Positions 43,497 to 54,500 of a DNA stretch of 64,000 bases are shown piece after piece (position 1 is the stretch's first letter; each line of letters opens with the position of its first letter). A program made the translations under genes and the position numbers. Under the pieces are notes generated by a model, which did no database searches, was not told the origin of the DNA, and saw nothing but the letters and a program-made list of their open reading frames with translations. The stretch comes from Lachnospiraceae bacterium (GTDB taxonomy: Bacteria > Bacillota > Clostridia > Lachnospirales > Lachnospiraceae): positions 38,455 to 102,454 of the forward strand of contig CAADTT010000039.1 in the NCBI GenBank assembly GCA_900752065.1, written 5' to 3'.

Positions 43497-46400
43497 ATGT
43501 TTCCAAAGAAAATGAAGAAAGTGGGGGCGATGTTTCTGGCAGCGTGCGTCATGCTGGGATCTGTACAGCTTCCGCCGCTTCAGACAAAAGCGGCAGCCGC
43601 GAATCTGGCTCTGACTGCTGTGGCAACGGCTTCAAATTCAGAGAAAGACAATGGAATTGCCCGGATTAATGACGGCGACATGAGCACCCGATGGTCGCAT
43701 GACGAGTCTGCCAATTCATGGGCACAGCTCACCTGGGATACTGCCCAGACGATGAAAAGCTTCCGGATCAACTGGGAAGTAGCAAGAACAGCCAATTACA
43801 GCCTGCAGATATCGAATGATGGGGCAACCTGGCAGGATATCTGGACCAGGAACGGCGCGCCCGGCAGCACGACGGACGAGATCACTCTGGACGAGCCGGT
43901 GACATCAAAATATCTGAGGCTGAATATGGAAGGGATCACCGACAGCGTCTGGCAGGCAGTATCGGTCTATGAACTTGAAGTTTATGCAACCTCGCTCGAG
44001 GATGCCAGAAGCGATGTGGACAAACTGGTCTCCGGCATTACGGCGCCGCAGGTAGCGGCAGACGGCAGAAGCATCACCATGCCGGAAGTACCGGAAGGTG
44101 TGTCTGTTCGTTTCTGCGCTGATTATGAGCAGGTCATCGGTGAGGATGGAACTATTTATCCTCCATATGAAGATAAAGTGGTAAAAGGCTTTTTTGAAGT
44201 AACACAGGGTGAGGAAAAAGCCAAAACGAGTGAATTTACCGTGAACGTCGCAGGCATATATCCGCAGGAAGCGGGAGCGAATGAAAAGCCGTCTGTGATT
44301 CCGGAGCTGCAGGAATGGCATGGCGGAAAAGGCCAGTTCGTACCTTCTGCATCAAGTAAGATCGTGGCAGCCCCGGAGCTTGCCAAAACAGCGGCCATCT
44401 TTGCGGCTGATTACGAAGATATTACAGGAAATCCGATTGAAGTCGTAGAAGGAAATCTTCTGGATGCTGCAGCAGGCGATTTCTGCCTGACGCTGGATAC
44501 AGACGATCAGGGACTTGGCAAGGAAGGATATCTCCTGAGGATCGGAAATGTTGCAGTTGTAGAAGCGGCGGAGGCGACCGGCGCATACTGGGGAACGGTC
44601 AGCATCCTGCAGATCCTGAAGCAGACAGGCGGCACGATTGCAAAAGGTATCGCCAGAGATTACCCGAAATATGAAGTGAGGGGATTCAGTCTCGATGTGG
44701 GAAGAAAACCCTTTTCTATGGATACTGTAAAACAGTTTGCAAAAAATATGTCCTGGTACAAGCTGAACAGCTTCCAGGTACATGTCAGCGACGATCTGAT
44801 CTTCATGGAAGATTATTATAATGATTCAGAAGACAAGTCAAAGGATGCGGTTCTTAATTTGACAAAGGAGAATGCGTACTCCGGTTTTCGCCTGGAATCC
44901 AGCCTTGTCAATGAAGAAACAGGAGTATCGCTGACTTCTGAAGATATGTATTATACAAAGGATGAGTTCCGGAGCTTCATAAAGGACAGCAGGACCATCG
45001 GCGTGGATATTGTTCCTGAAATCGATATGCCGGCGCATGCGCTTGCCATTACAAGAGTATTTCCGGAATATATGAGCTGGGATTGGATCTCAAGTACCCA
45101 TCGGCCGATCATTGATGAACTGGATCTGACGAATCCGGAATCCACAGAACTGGCAAAGCGCATCTGGAATGATTATTTTGAAGGGGACGATCCGGTTTTT
45201 GATGAGGAAACTACGGTACATATCGGTACGGACGAATTTCACGGGGCAGCCGGGCAGGAAGGCAAAGAAATGTTCCGTAAGTTCTCGGATGATATGATCA
45301 GATTCGTGCAGGGCACAGGCAGGAAAGTCCGGATGTGGGGAAGCTTGTCCAATAAAGCAGGAACGACTCCGGTCGCAGTGGACGGCGTACAGTTGAATGT
45401 CTGGGATAAAGGATATTCTGTTCCGAAAGACATGTACGATCTGGGTTACGATATGATCAATACGCTGGCATCCGCCGGAAGCGGAAGCCTTTATGTCGTT
45501 CCGAGCGGAAGCGGAAGCAAAGGCGGATATGCGGATTATCTGGATACACAGCATCTGTACAACAATTGGACGGTAAATAACTTTGACGGATATGAAGTAA
45601 TGGCTGGAGAAGATCAGATGCTGGGCGGCGTATATGCAGTATGGCATGACAATATTGATACCCGTAAAAATGGTATTTCTGAATATGATTCCTTCGACCG
45701 TTTCTTTGACGCGCTTCCAACCGTGAGTGCAAAACTGTGGGGCGTTCCTGAAAAATCGTGGAGCGAATTTACTGAAATAGAAGAAAAGACAGGTACTGCG
45801 CCGAATACGAATATGTATTATGAAGTGGATTCCGTAACGAGCACGGTCATGAATTATACTTTTGACGATACATTGACGAAAGATGCCAGTGCAAACGGTT
45901 ATGACGCTACAGAGCAGAAAAATGCAGAGCAGGTCGCTGTGGACGGCGGAAAAGCATTAAAGCTTGCCGGCGGTGAGAGCTACATCACGACTCCGGTTAA
46001 TAAAGTGGGACCGAACAACAGCCTTACAGTAAAAGTAAAAATGGACGAGGATGCACAGGGCGAGCAGATCCTCTGCGAATCCTGGGAAGAGTTCGGAGGT
46101 TTTGGAACCTACGCGGTAAAGGCGTCACAGAAAGAGACCGGCAAGGTGGGATTTTCAAGAGAAGGCTATGATTTCTCCTTTGACTATACGCTTCCGAAAG
46201 GCCAATGGGTAGAATTAACGATCAAGGGCTATCAGAATACAGCAGAGCTTTATGTGAACGGTGAGCTGGAAGATACTCTGACACAGGAGCCGACCGTGAA
46301 GAATGCCGGCGTGAAATGGGTGAATACTCTGGTTATGCCGGTGGGACGTATCGGAAGTAAGACAAACAGCTTTAAGGGGCAGATCGATTATGCGGTTGTA

Positions 46401-48026
46401 GGCGGCGCAGAGTGGACAGCCAGCGATGATCTTGGAAAAATCGATCAGAGCGAGATGACAGCATCAGCCTGCACGCAGCATTCTGAGGGAGCGGCTTCCA
46501 AGGCGATTGATGGCGATGCTTCTACGATCTGGCATACCGACTGGGGGTCAAATCCGAAGGATCTTATTACAGATTCTCATACGCACTGGTTTAAACTGAC
46601 GCTGGATACTGCAAAGACAATTAATAAGCTGACTTATCTGCCGAGAATAACAGGAACGACCGGAAATATTACGCAGTACCGCATAGAAGTTGAAAAGGCA
46701 GACGGTACTGTGGTTACAGATGCAGTAAGCGGAACATGGGAGCTGGATGGAACTCTGAAGACGGTAACCTTTGATCCGGTCGAAGCAAAAAGCATTACGA
46801 TCCATATTCTGGATGCCGGTGCAGACAGCGCCGGAAAGCATGGCAGCGCTGCAGAGTTTAATCTGTATCAGCCGGTTGAGGTCAATGCGGATATGCTGAA
46901 CGCAGAGCTTGACGCTCTGAAAGACCTGAACGCCGCAGACTATACGGCGCAGAGCTGGAAAGCATTTACGGATGTTATTGCAAAGATAGAGGCGATTGCA
47001 GGAAACAGCGGCAGCACAGATGAGGAAAAACTCTATGCCTATGGACTTGCCGGGAAAGCGAGAGATGTACTGGCAGAAATTCCAGAGGCTGTTACGGTAG
47101 ATACCTCCGCGCTTCAGGCAAAAATCACGGAATTGGAAAATAATATGAATTCCTATACAAATGAAAGTGCAGCAGCATTTGCAGAGTATCTGGTAAATGC
47201 AAAGAAGCTTCTGGTAAATCCGGTGACAGATACAGAAGTGACCATGATGCTCAATACTCTGGAAAACGCAGAAGATATTCTGGTAAAGAAACCGACGGAA
47301 TCAGCGAAACTGGATGGTGCAGTGACAGATGCAGAAAAACTGGATTTAACAGGTTATACAGAAGATTCTGTCAAGATATTCAAGAATGCACTGGGAGAGG
47401 CAAAAGCTGTTCTTGCTGATAAAAATGCAACACAGGAACAGGTAGATGCAGTATTGAAGAAACTGAACGATGCAATAGCGGGTCTGAAGAAAGCAACGGC
47501 ATCGAAACCGGAACCGAATCCAAAGCCGGAACCAATCCCGGAGCCGGAACCGATTCCGAGTTTAGAACCGCTTCCGGCAGTTGGCAAAGCAGTTGTCCTT
47601 AATGGCCTGCAGTATACGGTTACGAAATCTGACGCAAAGCAGGGAACCGTAGCTGTGACAAAGCAGATAAACAAGACAAAGAAAAAAGTAACGATTCCTG
47701 CGACCATAGAAGCGAATGGATATACGTTCAAAGTAACATCAATTTCGAAGAACGTATTTCAGAAGAATAAGAAGCTCACAACGGTTGTAATTGGAAGCAA
47801 TGTTACAAATATTGCAAAGAAAAGCTTCTACAAGTGTTCTAAACTTAAAAACATTACCTTCAAAGGAAAAAAAGCACCGAAGATTGCCCGTCAGACATTC
47901 AAGGGCATTCAGGCAAAAGCGAAGATTACTGTTCCTAAGAAGATGAAACAGAAACAGTTTAATACACTGAAGAAGAGAATGAAGAGTGCAGGAGTTGGCA
48001 GTAAAGCAACCTACAAAAAGAAATAA
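43497..48026 (+). CDS. Large secreted multidomain GH20 beta-N-acetylhexosaminidase-type enzyme
   Basis: 1509 residues. Signal peptide ending near QTKAAAA. Domains in order: F5/8-type carbohydrate-binding (about 36-165), Ig-like beta domain (about 170-255), GH20 N-domain (about 260-390), GH20 barrel (about 395-770) with catalytic pair Asp579-Glu580 in HIGTDEF, LamG-like jelly roll (about 785-965), second F5/8-type domain (about 975-1125), FIVAR-type helical repeats (about 1130-1330), a Pro-Glu linker and a Lys-rich BspA-like leucine-rich end (about 1360-1509). It probably frees GlcNAc, GalNAc or lacto-N-biose from mucin or milk-type glycans. There is no LPxTG anchor. Confidence 0.93.
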   Translation: MFPKKMKKVGAMFLAACVMLGSVQLPPLQTKAAAANLALTAVATASNSEKDNGIARINDGDMSTRWSHDESANSWAQLTWDTAQTMKSFRINWEVARTANYSLQISNDGATWQDIWTRNGAPGSTTDEITLDEPVTSKYLRLNMEGITDSVWQAVSVYELEVYATSLEDARSDVDKLVSGITAPQVAADGRSITMPEVPEGVSVRFCADYEQVIGEDGTIYPPYEDKVVKGFFEVTQGEEKAKTSEFTVNVAGIYPQEAGANEKPSVIPELQEWHGGKGQFVPSASSKIVAAPELAKTAAIFAADYEDITGNPIEVVEGNLLDAAAGDFCLTLDTDDQGLGKEGYLLRIGNVAVVEAAEATGAYWGTVSILQILKQTGGTIAKGIARDYPKYEVRGFSLDVGRKPFSMDTVKQFAKNMSWYKLNSFQVHVSDDLIFMEDYYNDSEDKSKDAVLNLTKENAYSGFRLESSLVNEETGVSLTSEDMYYTKDEFRSFIKDSRTIGVDIVPEIDMPAHALAITRVFPEYMSWDWISSTHRPIIDELDLTNPESTELAKRIWNDYFEGDDPVFDEETTVHIGTDEFHGAAGQEGKEMFRKFSDDMIRFVQGTGRKVRMWGSLSNKAGTTPVAVDGVQLNVWDKGYSVPKDMYDLGYDMINTLASAGSGSLYVVPSGSGSKGGYADYLDTQHLYNNWTVNNFDGYEVMAGEDQMLGGVYAVWHDNIDTRKNGISEYDSFDRFFDALPTVSAKLWGVPEKSWSEFTEIEEKTGTAPNTNMYYEVDSVTSTVMNYTFDDTLTKDASANGYDATEQKNAEQVAVDGGKALKLAGGESYITTPVNKVGPNNSLTVKVKMDEDAQGEQILCESWEEFGGFGTYAVKASQKETGKVGFSREGYDFSFDYTLPKGQWVELTIKGYQNTAELYVNGELEDTLTQEPTVKNAGVKWVNTLVMPVGRIGSKTNSFKGQIDYAVVGGAEWTASDDLGKIDQSEMTASACTQHSEGAASKAIDGDASTIWHTDWGSNPKDLITDSHTHWFKLTLDTAKTINKLTYLPRITGTTGNITQYRIEVEKADGTVVTDAVSGTWELDGTLKTVTFDPVEAKSITIHILDAGADSAGKHGSAAEFNLYQPVEVNADMLNAELDALKDLNAADYTAQSWKAFTDVIAKIEAIAGNSGSTDEEKLYAYGLAGKARDVLAEIPEAVTVDTSALQAKITELENNMNSYTNESAAAFAEYLVNAKKLLVNPVTDTEVTMMLNTLENAEDILVKKPTESAKLDGAVTDAEKLDLTGYTEDSVKIFKNALGEAKAVLADKNATQEQVDAVLKKLNDAIAGLKKATASKPEPNPKPEPIPEPEPIPSLEPLPAVGKAVVLNGLQYTVTKSDAKQGTVAVTKQINKTKKKVTIPATIEANGYTFKVTSISKNVFQKNKKLTTVVIGSNVTNIAKKSFYKCSKLKNITFKGKKAPKIARQTFKGIQAKAKITVPKKMKQKQFNTLKKRMKSAGVGSKATYKKK

Positions 48027-48037
48027 GTAAGATTTCA

Positions 48038-48067
48038 GGGACTGGTCAGTAATGGCCGGTCCCTTTT
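48038..48067 (+). terminator. Rho-independent terminator after first GH20 gene
   Basis: Stem GGGACTGG / CCGGTCCC (one G-T pair) followed by TTTT. Confidence 0.75.
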
Positions 48068-48157
48068 ATATCACGCTGCCTTTCCGAAAGCCTTGACGGA
48101 CGAAGCGGGGGTTATTAAAATAAAGGAAAAGGGCAGGATTTTAAGGAGGAAAAGCCG

Positions 48158-49480
48158 GTGAGAATGTATGATCTTATTGTGAAAAAGAGGAATGGAGGAA
48201 AACTTTCAGAAGAAGAGCTGCGGTTTCTGGTGAAAGGCTATGTGGCAGGGGACATCCCGGATTATCAGATGTCGGCTATGCTGATGGCTATCTGGTATCA
48301 GGGGATGGATGATGAGGAGACGACGGCTCTGACAGACGCTATGGCGAGATCGGGAGATATGGTGGATCTGTCAGCCATCGAAGGGAGAAAGGTGGATAAA
48401 CATTCCACGGGCGGAGTGGGAGATAAGACGACGCTGATCGTGGCGCCTCTGGCAGCAGCCTGCGGGGTGAAGATCGCAAAGATGTCCGGCAGGGGGCTGG
48501 GGCATACGGGAGGAACCGTGGATAAGCTGGAGTCCATACCGGGACTTCGGACGGCATTTAGCCAGCAGGAATTTTTCGATATCGTGAACCGGACGGGGAT
48601 CTGCGTGGCAGGGCAGTCGGGGAACCTGGCGCCTGCGGATAAGAAGATCTATGCATTGCGGGATGTGACGGCCACCGTGGACAGTATTCCCCTGATCGCC
48701 TCCTCCATCATGAGCAAAAAGCTGGCGGCGGGAAGCGACTGTATCCTGCTGGATGTGAAGACGGGGAGCGGAGCCTTTATGAAGACCTTGGAGGATTCGG
48801 TCTGTCTGGCTGAAAAAATGGTGGCGATCGGGGAGCGGGCCGGGAGAAGAACGGCGGCACTGATCACAAATATGGATATTCCTCTTGGAAACTGTATTGG
48901 AAATTCGCTGGAGGTCATGGAAGCTGCGGAGACGCTCCGGGGAGAGGGACCGGAGGATCTGACGGAAGTGTGTTTGCATCTGGCGGCGGATATGTTATAC
49001 TTGGCGGATAAGGGAACTCTGGAAGCGTGCAGGCTTCAGGTAAAAGAGGCTATGGAAAACGGCAGTGCGCTGAAAAAGCTGGCAGAGATGGTAAAGGCTC
49101 AGGGCGGCGACGCAGAGGTCATCTATGATGCAGGGCTTTTAAAGAAGGCGTCCTGTGAGCATCCGGTACATGCGCCCCGGACGGGATATATCAGCCGGAT
49201 GGACACGGAGGCGGTGGGAATCTCCTCCTCCCTTCTGGGGGCGGGGCGTACCACAAAAGATGACAGCATCGACTATGGCGCGGGCATGATCTTAAAGAAA
49301 AAGACGGGAGATTATGTGAGAGAGGGAGAGACGCTGGCAGTATTTTATGCGTCAGACGAGGCGCTGTTTGCTCCGGCACAGGAAGTATTTCTGAATGCCC
49401 TGGAATATTCTGCCAAGAAGCCGGAGAAGGAACCGCTGATCTATGCCAGAGTGGAAAAAGAAAAAACAGAGCTGTTTTAG
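48158..49480 (+). CDS. pdp: Pyrimidine-nucleoside phosphorylase
   Basis: 440 residues starting at GTG (MRMYDLIVKKRNGG; AGGAGG 8 bases upstream). KHSTGGVGDKTTL, the SGRGLGHTGGTVDKLE block and the C-terminal barrel-sandwich domain (STKDDSID-like region) match Pdp/DeoA. It splits uridine and thymidine with phosphate. First gene of a nucleoside-salvage operon that ends in purine-nucleoside phosphorylase. Confidence 0.95.
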   Translation: MRMYDLIVKKRNGGKLSEEELRFLVKGYVAGDIPDYQMSAMLMAIWYQGMDDEETTALTDAMARSGDMVDLSAIEGRKVDKHSTGGVGDKTTLIVAPLAAACGVKIAKMSGRGLGHTGGTVDKLESIPGLRTAFSQQEFFDIVNRTGICVAGQSGNLAPADKKIYALRDVTATVDSIPLIASSIMSKKLAAGSDCILLDVKTGSGAFMKTLEDSVCLAEKMVAIGERAGRRTAALITNMDIPLGNCIGNSLEVMEAAETLRGEGPEDLTEVCLHLAADMLYLADKGTLEACRLQVKEAMENGSALKKLAEMVKAQGGDAEVIYDAGLLKKASCEHPVHAPRTGYISRMDTEAVGISSSLLGAGRTTKDDSIDYGAGMILKKKTGDYVREGETLAVFYASDEALFAPAQEVFLNALEYSAKKPEKEPLIYARVEKEKTELF

Positions 49481-49510
49481 AAATAGAAGGAGCAGCAGTA
49501 GGAGAAAGCT

Positions 49511-50077
49511 ATGAAAAAAGAAATCTGGAAACCAGGCAATATGGTGTATCCGCTTCCGGCAGTGATGGTGAGCTGCGGGGGGAAGGGAGAGCGGCCCAAT
49601 ATCCTGACGGTGGCGTGGACGGGGACAGTCTGTACCAATCCCGCTATGGTGTACATTTCTGTGCGGCCTGAGAGATTTTCCTATCCGATCATCCGTGAGA
49701 CGGGAGAGTTTGTCATCAACCTGACGACAAAGAAGCTGGCGCGGGCGGCAGATTACTGCGGCGTCCGTTCCGGGCGGGATGTGGATAAGTTTAAAAAGAT
49801 GCATCTGACAGCAGTGCCTGCCGCGCATGTGGCGGCGCCCCTCATCGGGGAGAGCCCGGTGAATATTGAGTGCAGGGTAACGGAGGTCAGGGAGCTTGGC
49901 TCGCATCATATGTTTCTGGCGGAAGTCCTCTGCGTTCATGTGGATTCCGCCTATATGGATGAAAAAGGAAAATTTGAGCTGAATAAAACGGGGCTTCTGG
50001 CATATTCCCACGGGGAGTATCTGGAGCTTGGAAAGAAGGCAGGAAGCTTCGGATATTCGGTCAGAAGAAAAAAATAG
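49511..50077 (+). CDS. Flavin reductase-like FMN-binding split-barrel protein
   Basis: 188 residues. Typical parts are PLPAVMVSCGGKGERPNILT, the phosphate-binding ISVRPERFSYPIIRETGEFV, and the C-terminal EYLELGKKAGSFGYSVRRK seen in this flavoredoxin-like subgroup. Members bind FMN and reduce flavins or act as electron shuttles. The link to nucleoside salvage is unclear; it may only share a transcript. Confidence 0.9.
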   Translation: MKKEIWKPGNMVYPLPAVMVSCGGKGERPNILTVAWTGTVCTNPAMVYISVRPERFSYPIIRETGEFVINLTTKKLARAADYCGVRSGRDVDKFKKMHLTAVPAAHVAAPLIGESPVNIECRVTEVRELGSHHMFLAEVLCVHVDSAYMDEKGKFELNKTGLLAYSHGEYLELGKKAGSFGYSVRRKK

Positions 50078-50093
50078 AAGAAAGGTGTATTTT

Positions 50094-50540
50094 ATGAATC
50101 TCTCGAAAAAGAGCAGATATGGGCTGCGTGCCCTGATCGATCTGGCAGCAAATACGAAGGAGGAACATAAAGCGCTGAGTGTGATCGCGGAAAGCAATCA
50201 CATTTCGCCCCAGTATCTGGAGCAGATCTTTTCAGCACTGCGGAAAAATGGGCTGATAAAGAGCGTCAAGGGAGCGCAGGGGGGATATTTTCTGGCGAAA
50301 AAGCCGGAAGAGATCACCGTGTCGGAAATTCTGGAGGCTATCGACGGAAGCTATCGGATCGAAGCGGAAGAAGCGGGGGAGGAAGATGAGATCCGGGCGG
50401 TCTCGGCTGCGATCCAGAGTACGGTGATTGACCGGGTAAATGAACAGCTCGACGGTCTGCTCAAGGGGATCACGCTGGCGGATCTGGAAGCTGCATACGG
50501 CGTATACCGTGAGAGCGGGAAGGAAATGTATTATATTTAG
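50094..50540 (+). CDS. Rrf2-family transcriptional regulator (no Cys, CymR-like)
   Basis: 148 residues from MNLSKKSRYGLRAL, with AAAGG upstream. The winged helix-turn-helix is clear (LSVIAESNHISPQYLEQIF, GGYFLAKKPEEI). There is no cysteine at all, so it cannot hold the iron-sulfur cluster of IscR or NsrR. CymR-like members work through a partner protein instead. Target not evident. Confidence 0.92.
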   Translation: MNLSKKSRYGLRALIDLAANTKEEHKALSVIAESNHISPQYLEQIFSALRKNGLIKSVKGAQGGYFLAKKPEEITVSEILEAIDGSYRIEAEEAGEEDEIRAVSAAIQSTVIDRVNEQLDGLLKGITLADLEAAYGVYRESGKEMYYI

Positions 50541-50555
50541 AGGGAGGGCGCTGCG

Positions 50556-51380
50556 ATGAATGCTGCATATGAAAAACTGTTGAAGTGTTATGAAGATGTA
50601 AGGAGAAAAATTGACTTTCAGCCAAAGGTGGCTCTGGTGCTTGGCTCCGGACTGGGAGACTACGGAGACAGCATTCAGATGGAAGCTGTGCTGGACTACC
50701 ATGAGATCGAGGGATTTCCGGTGTCCACGGTGCCGGGACATAAGGGAAGGTTTCTTTTCGGCTATGTGGGGGAACTGCCTGTGGTGATCATGCAGGGACG
50801 GGTTCATTATTATGAGGGATATGCTATGGAGGATGTGGTGCTCCCGATCCGCCTGATGAAAATGCTGGGGGCTGAGATTTTATTTCTTACCAATGCGGCA
50901 GGCGGCCTGAACTATGATTTTGAGCCGGGAGATTTTATGATGATCACGGATCAGATCGCGAATTTTGTGCCGTCCCCGCTGATCGGAGAAAATATCGGTG
51001 AGTTGGGGCCGAGATTTTGCGATATGAGCGAGATCTATGACCGGGATCTGCAGCAGATCATCCGGGAGGCGGCAGAGGAGCTGCGGATCCCTTTGCGCGA
51101 GGGCGTTTATGTACAGCTCACGGGGCCGAATTTTGAGACGCCTCATGAGGTGAAGATGTGCCGGATCCTGGGCGGCGACGCCGTAGGGATGAGTACGGCA
51201 TGTGAAGCAATCGCGGCAAACCATATGGGGATGAAAATCTGCGGGATCTCCTGCATCTCGAATTTGGGCTGCGGCATGCAGAACAGACCGCTTTCCCATG
51301 CGGAGGTGCAGGAGACGGGAGACAGGGTAGCGCCGCTGTTTAAAGCGCTGGTGACAGAGGCGCTTCTGCGGATGGCCTGA
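50556..51380 (+). CDS. Purine-nucleoside phosphorylase
   Basis: 274 residues. VALVLGSGLGDYGD, GHKGRFLFG, MQGRVHYYEGY, TNAAGGLN and the AVGMSTACEAIAANHMG block are those of trimeric PNPs. It releases guanine and hypoxanthine from their nucleosides. It is the last gene of the salvage operon, 15 bp after the Rrf2 gene. Confidence 0.95.
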   Translation: MNAAYEKLLKCYEDVRRKIDFQPKVALVLGSGLGDYGDSIQMEAVLDYHEIEGFPVSTVPGHKGRFLFGYVGELPVVIMQGRVHYYEGYAMEDVVLPIRLMKMLGAEILFLTNAAGGLNYDFEPGDFMMITDQIANFVPSPLIGENIGELGPRFCDMSEIYDRDLQQIIREAAEELRIPLREGVYVQLTGPNFETPHEVKMCRILGGDAVGMSTACEAIAANHMGMKICGISCISNLGCGMQNRPLSHAEVQETGDRVAPLFKALVTEALLRMA

Positions 51381-51410
51381 GTGTTGAAGGGCGTGCCATA
51401 AAGTCCTTTC

Positions 51411-51463
51411 TCCACTTACCTGCAAGCATGATGCGGGAAAAGACTTTTGATACTGGAATCAAC
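51411..51463. repeat. Second copy of the 23049-23101 repeat
   Basis: Shares TCCACTTAC-N-TGCAAGCA-N-GA and AGAC...TTTTGA blocks with the element upstream of the DeoR gene. It lies between the PNP gene and the promoter of the second GH20 gene. Confidence 0.55.
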
Positions 51464-51470
51464 ATTTTGC

Positions 51471-51499
51471 TGTACAAATTTCCTGAATTCAGATACAAT
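51471..51499 (+). promoter_or_regulatory. Possible promoter of second GH20 gene
   Basis: -35 TGTACA, a 17-base spacer, -10 TACAAT. Confidence 0.45.
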
Positions 51500-51546
51500 G
51501 AAAAAAAGAAACAGCTAACAAAGCAAAAGAAAACGGGGGAAAGGAA

Positions 51547-54500
51547 ATGAAAGCGAAGAAATGTGTATTAGCAGGCATTTTGGCGTCTGCGATGCTGTGC
51601 CAGAGCGTATTTGCACCGGGACTTGCCTGGGTGGGACAGGATGTTTCCAGGGTGCAGGCGGCAGAAAACGTGGCGCTGAATAAACCGGTGACGGTGTCTG
51701 CATTGGAACAAGAAGGGCAGTATACGGGTAAACTGGCTGTAGACGGAATCAGCGATACGGATGTAAGCAGATGGTCCGGCGGACAGATGAAGGATAACAG
51801 CGGCACAGATCTGAGTGACCAGTGGCTGACGATCGATCTGAGGGCGCAGAAGACGACAGTGGAGTCTATTCACATCTGGTTTTTCAAGCTGGTGTGGAGT
51901 ACAAAGTATGTGATCCAGACCAGCGCTACAGGGGCAGATGGAACGTGGGAAAATGTGCATACCGTTACGAATGAGGCGGGGAGTACCCAAAACCTGGAAA
52001 ATTCCATTACCAGTTCCCAGGTTCCGGAACTTAAACGGTATGTGAGGTTTTATTTTGAGACATTGAATACTCAGGCCGGCGGAAATGCCATATCGGTAAG
52101 GGAAATCAGCATCATGGGAACGCAGGAGGGCGTTATCAATGATATCTCCAATGCTTCCGAGGCATTAGGGACGATTTCAGAACTCACGGTATCAGCGGAG
52201 GATACGGCTCTGCAGATTCCGCAGGTGGAAGGCTATGAAATAAAAGTACATGGAAGTGAAGTTGACAAAGTGCTTGGTGACGACGGAACGATTGCGCCGC
52301 TGCGGATCAATGACCGGAGTATGAACGTGATCGTTCAGGCAACGAGCCTGACGAATGCTTCTGACACGGCGAAAAAGAACTTTACCGTGACCGTACCGGC
52401 AAATAGAGAAAGGTATGCACAGCTTTTTCCGTCGGTAAGCAGTCCGAATCCGGAGCCTTCCGTACTCCCGACGATTCAGGAGTGGTACGGCTATGAGGGA
52501 GACTTTACCGTTGGAGAGGGTACACAGATTGTCTATAACGATGCGGCAAACCTTGGCCTTGCGGAAGTGGCAAAGGAGATGCAGGAGGATCTGACGGAGA
52601 TCTGCGGCTTTACGCCGGAGGTGAAGGCGGGAACTGCCGGAGACGGGGATGACATTTATCTGGAATCCCTGGCAGCAGATACCTACGGAACAGGTGACGA
52701 GGGTTATCTGATGGTGACGGATGACAACGGTATCCGCATCCTTTCCGCTGCGAAGACGGGCATCATCTATGGTACGGTTACTGCGGAACAGATTCTGTAT
52801 CAGGATGCTGCGCGCAGGAGTGTTCCCAAAGGAGTGATCCGGGACTATCCGCTGTACGGCGTCCGGGGCGTGATGTTCGATGTGGCGAGGATCCCGACCA
52901 GAATGCAGTTTCTGGAGGATTATACAAAGATTGCAAAGTGGTTTAAGCTAAATGAGATGCATATCCATCTGAATGACTGCCAGTGGTCCATGCCGGAAAA
53001 AAATTCGGAAAATTATACAGATTGGGAGAAGGTGGAGGCGTCGCACCGTCTGGAATCCGATCTGTTCCCGTCCCTGGCGAAGCAGGATTCCAAGTTTGAG
53101 CGGCAGGATGCTTTCACAGGATGGACAGGCAACGGCAACGAACAGTTTGCAGGAGATTATGAGGGACGTTACGATTACTATTACAATGTCCATACCGGTA
53201 CAAAGGAGAAGACCGGGGAAGCGGGTGAGCTGTACTATACAAAGGAAGAGTTTAGGCAGCTCCAGAAAGACGGTGAAAAACGGGGCGTACAGGTAGTTGC
53301 TGAGCTGGATACACCGGGACATTCAGCGCCTTACACAAAATATGTGCATGACAATCAGACAGAAGTTATCACCTCTCTGGTAGAACATGGATATCTTGAT
53401 GAAGCAGAATATCTGAACGATGACGGAAGTGTAAAAAAGAATTTTTATATTCATCACACAGGAAATTATGAGCTTCTGGCGATTGATGATCAAAGTACAA
53501 ATGCAGCCATGAAGGAGAATGCGGAAAATGCGAAGATTTTCATGACAGCCCTCTTTGATGAATATCTCGGCGGAGAGGATCCGGTATTTACCTCCGCCGC
53601 AGTCAGTGCAGGAGTAGATGAATACTGGGATAATACGGCGGCGAATCAGTCGGCATTCCGCAGATACATGAATTACATGTATGAATTGATTCATGGAAAA
53701 TACGGAAAGGAAGTCCGCATGTGGGGCGGTCTGAAGCTGATGGGCGGCAGCGCAGATGTAAACAGGGATATTGTTCTGGAAGAGTGGAATTCCAGATATG
53801 ATGATGACGCGATGGCCAGACTTGCAGACGGGTTCTCTGTGATCAATGTCCCGCAGACGTATCTTTATACGACGCCGGGACGTTACCATAAGGATATGCC
53901 AAATGAAAACTATCTGTTTTACAACTGGGATCCTACGATATTTGATGGAAACAACCCCACCGATAAGGGAAATCCTCAGCTTCTGGGAGCAAAGGCGGCT
54001 CTATGGGGGGATGCAAACCGTTCCGGTACTACGGAGGCGGATCTGCATGAGAGATATCAGAGACTGTGCGCGATGGTTGGAGAAAAAACCTGGGGAGGAA
54101 CAAAAGCAGACGTTACCTTCCTGGAGTACAGCCGGAAATTTAACAGTGTAAAAGACGGACCGGATACGCAGATTGCAAATAAGATCGAAAGCAAGACGAA
54201 CGTAGTGCTGGATTATGATTTTGAAAATGTATCGAAAGATGGAAAGACAGTTTATGACGCCAGCGGAAATGGGTATGACGGAACCATCACAAACGGGACG
54301 GTGACGGAGCAGGCCGGGGAGAAGATGCTGAAATTCAGCGGCGACACAACGATCGAGACACCGCTTCAGACACTTGGCTATCCATACACCATGAGCTTTG
54401 ACGTTTATCTGGACGGAACAGAGAATAATACGAAGGAATCCTCCCTGTTTTCCGGTTATGACGGAAGGCTGCAGATTGCGGGAATGAACGGCTGCATGAG

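Noticed and set aside
50094..50540. IscR or NsrR identity for the Rrf2 protein
   Set aside because: No cysteine in the protein, so no Fe-S cluster is possible.
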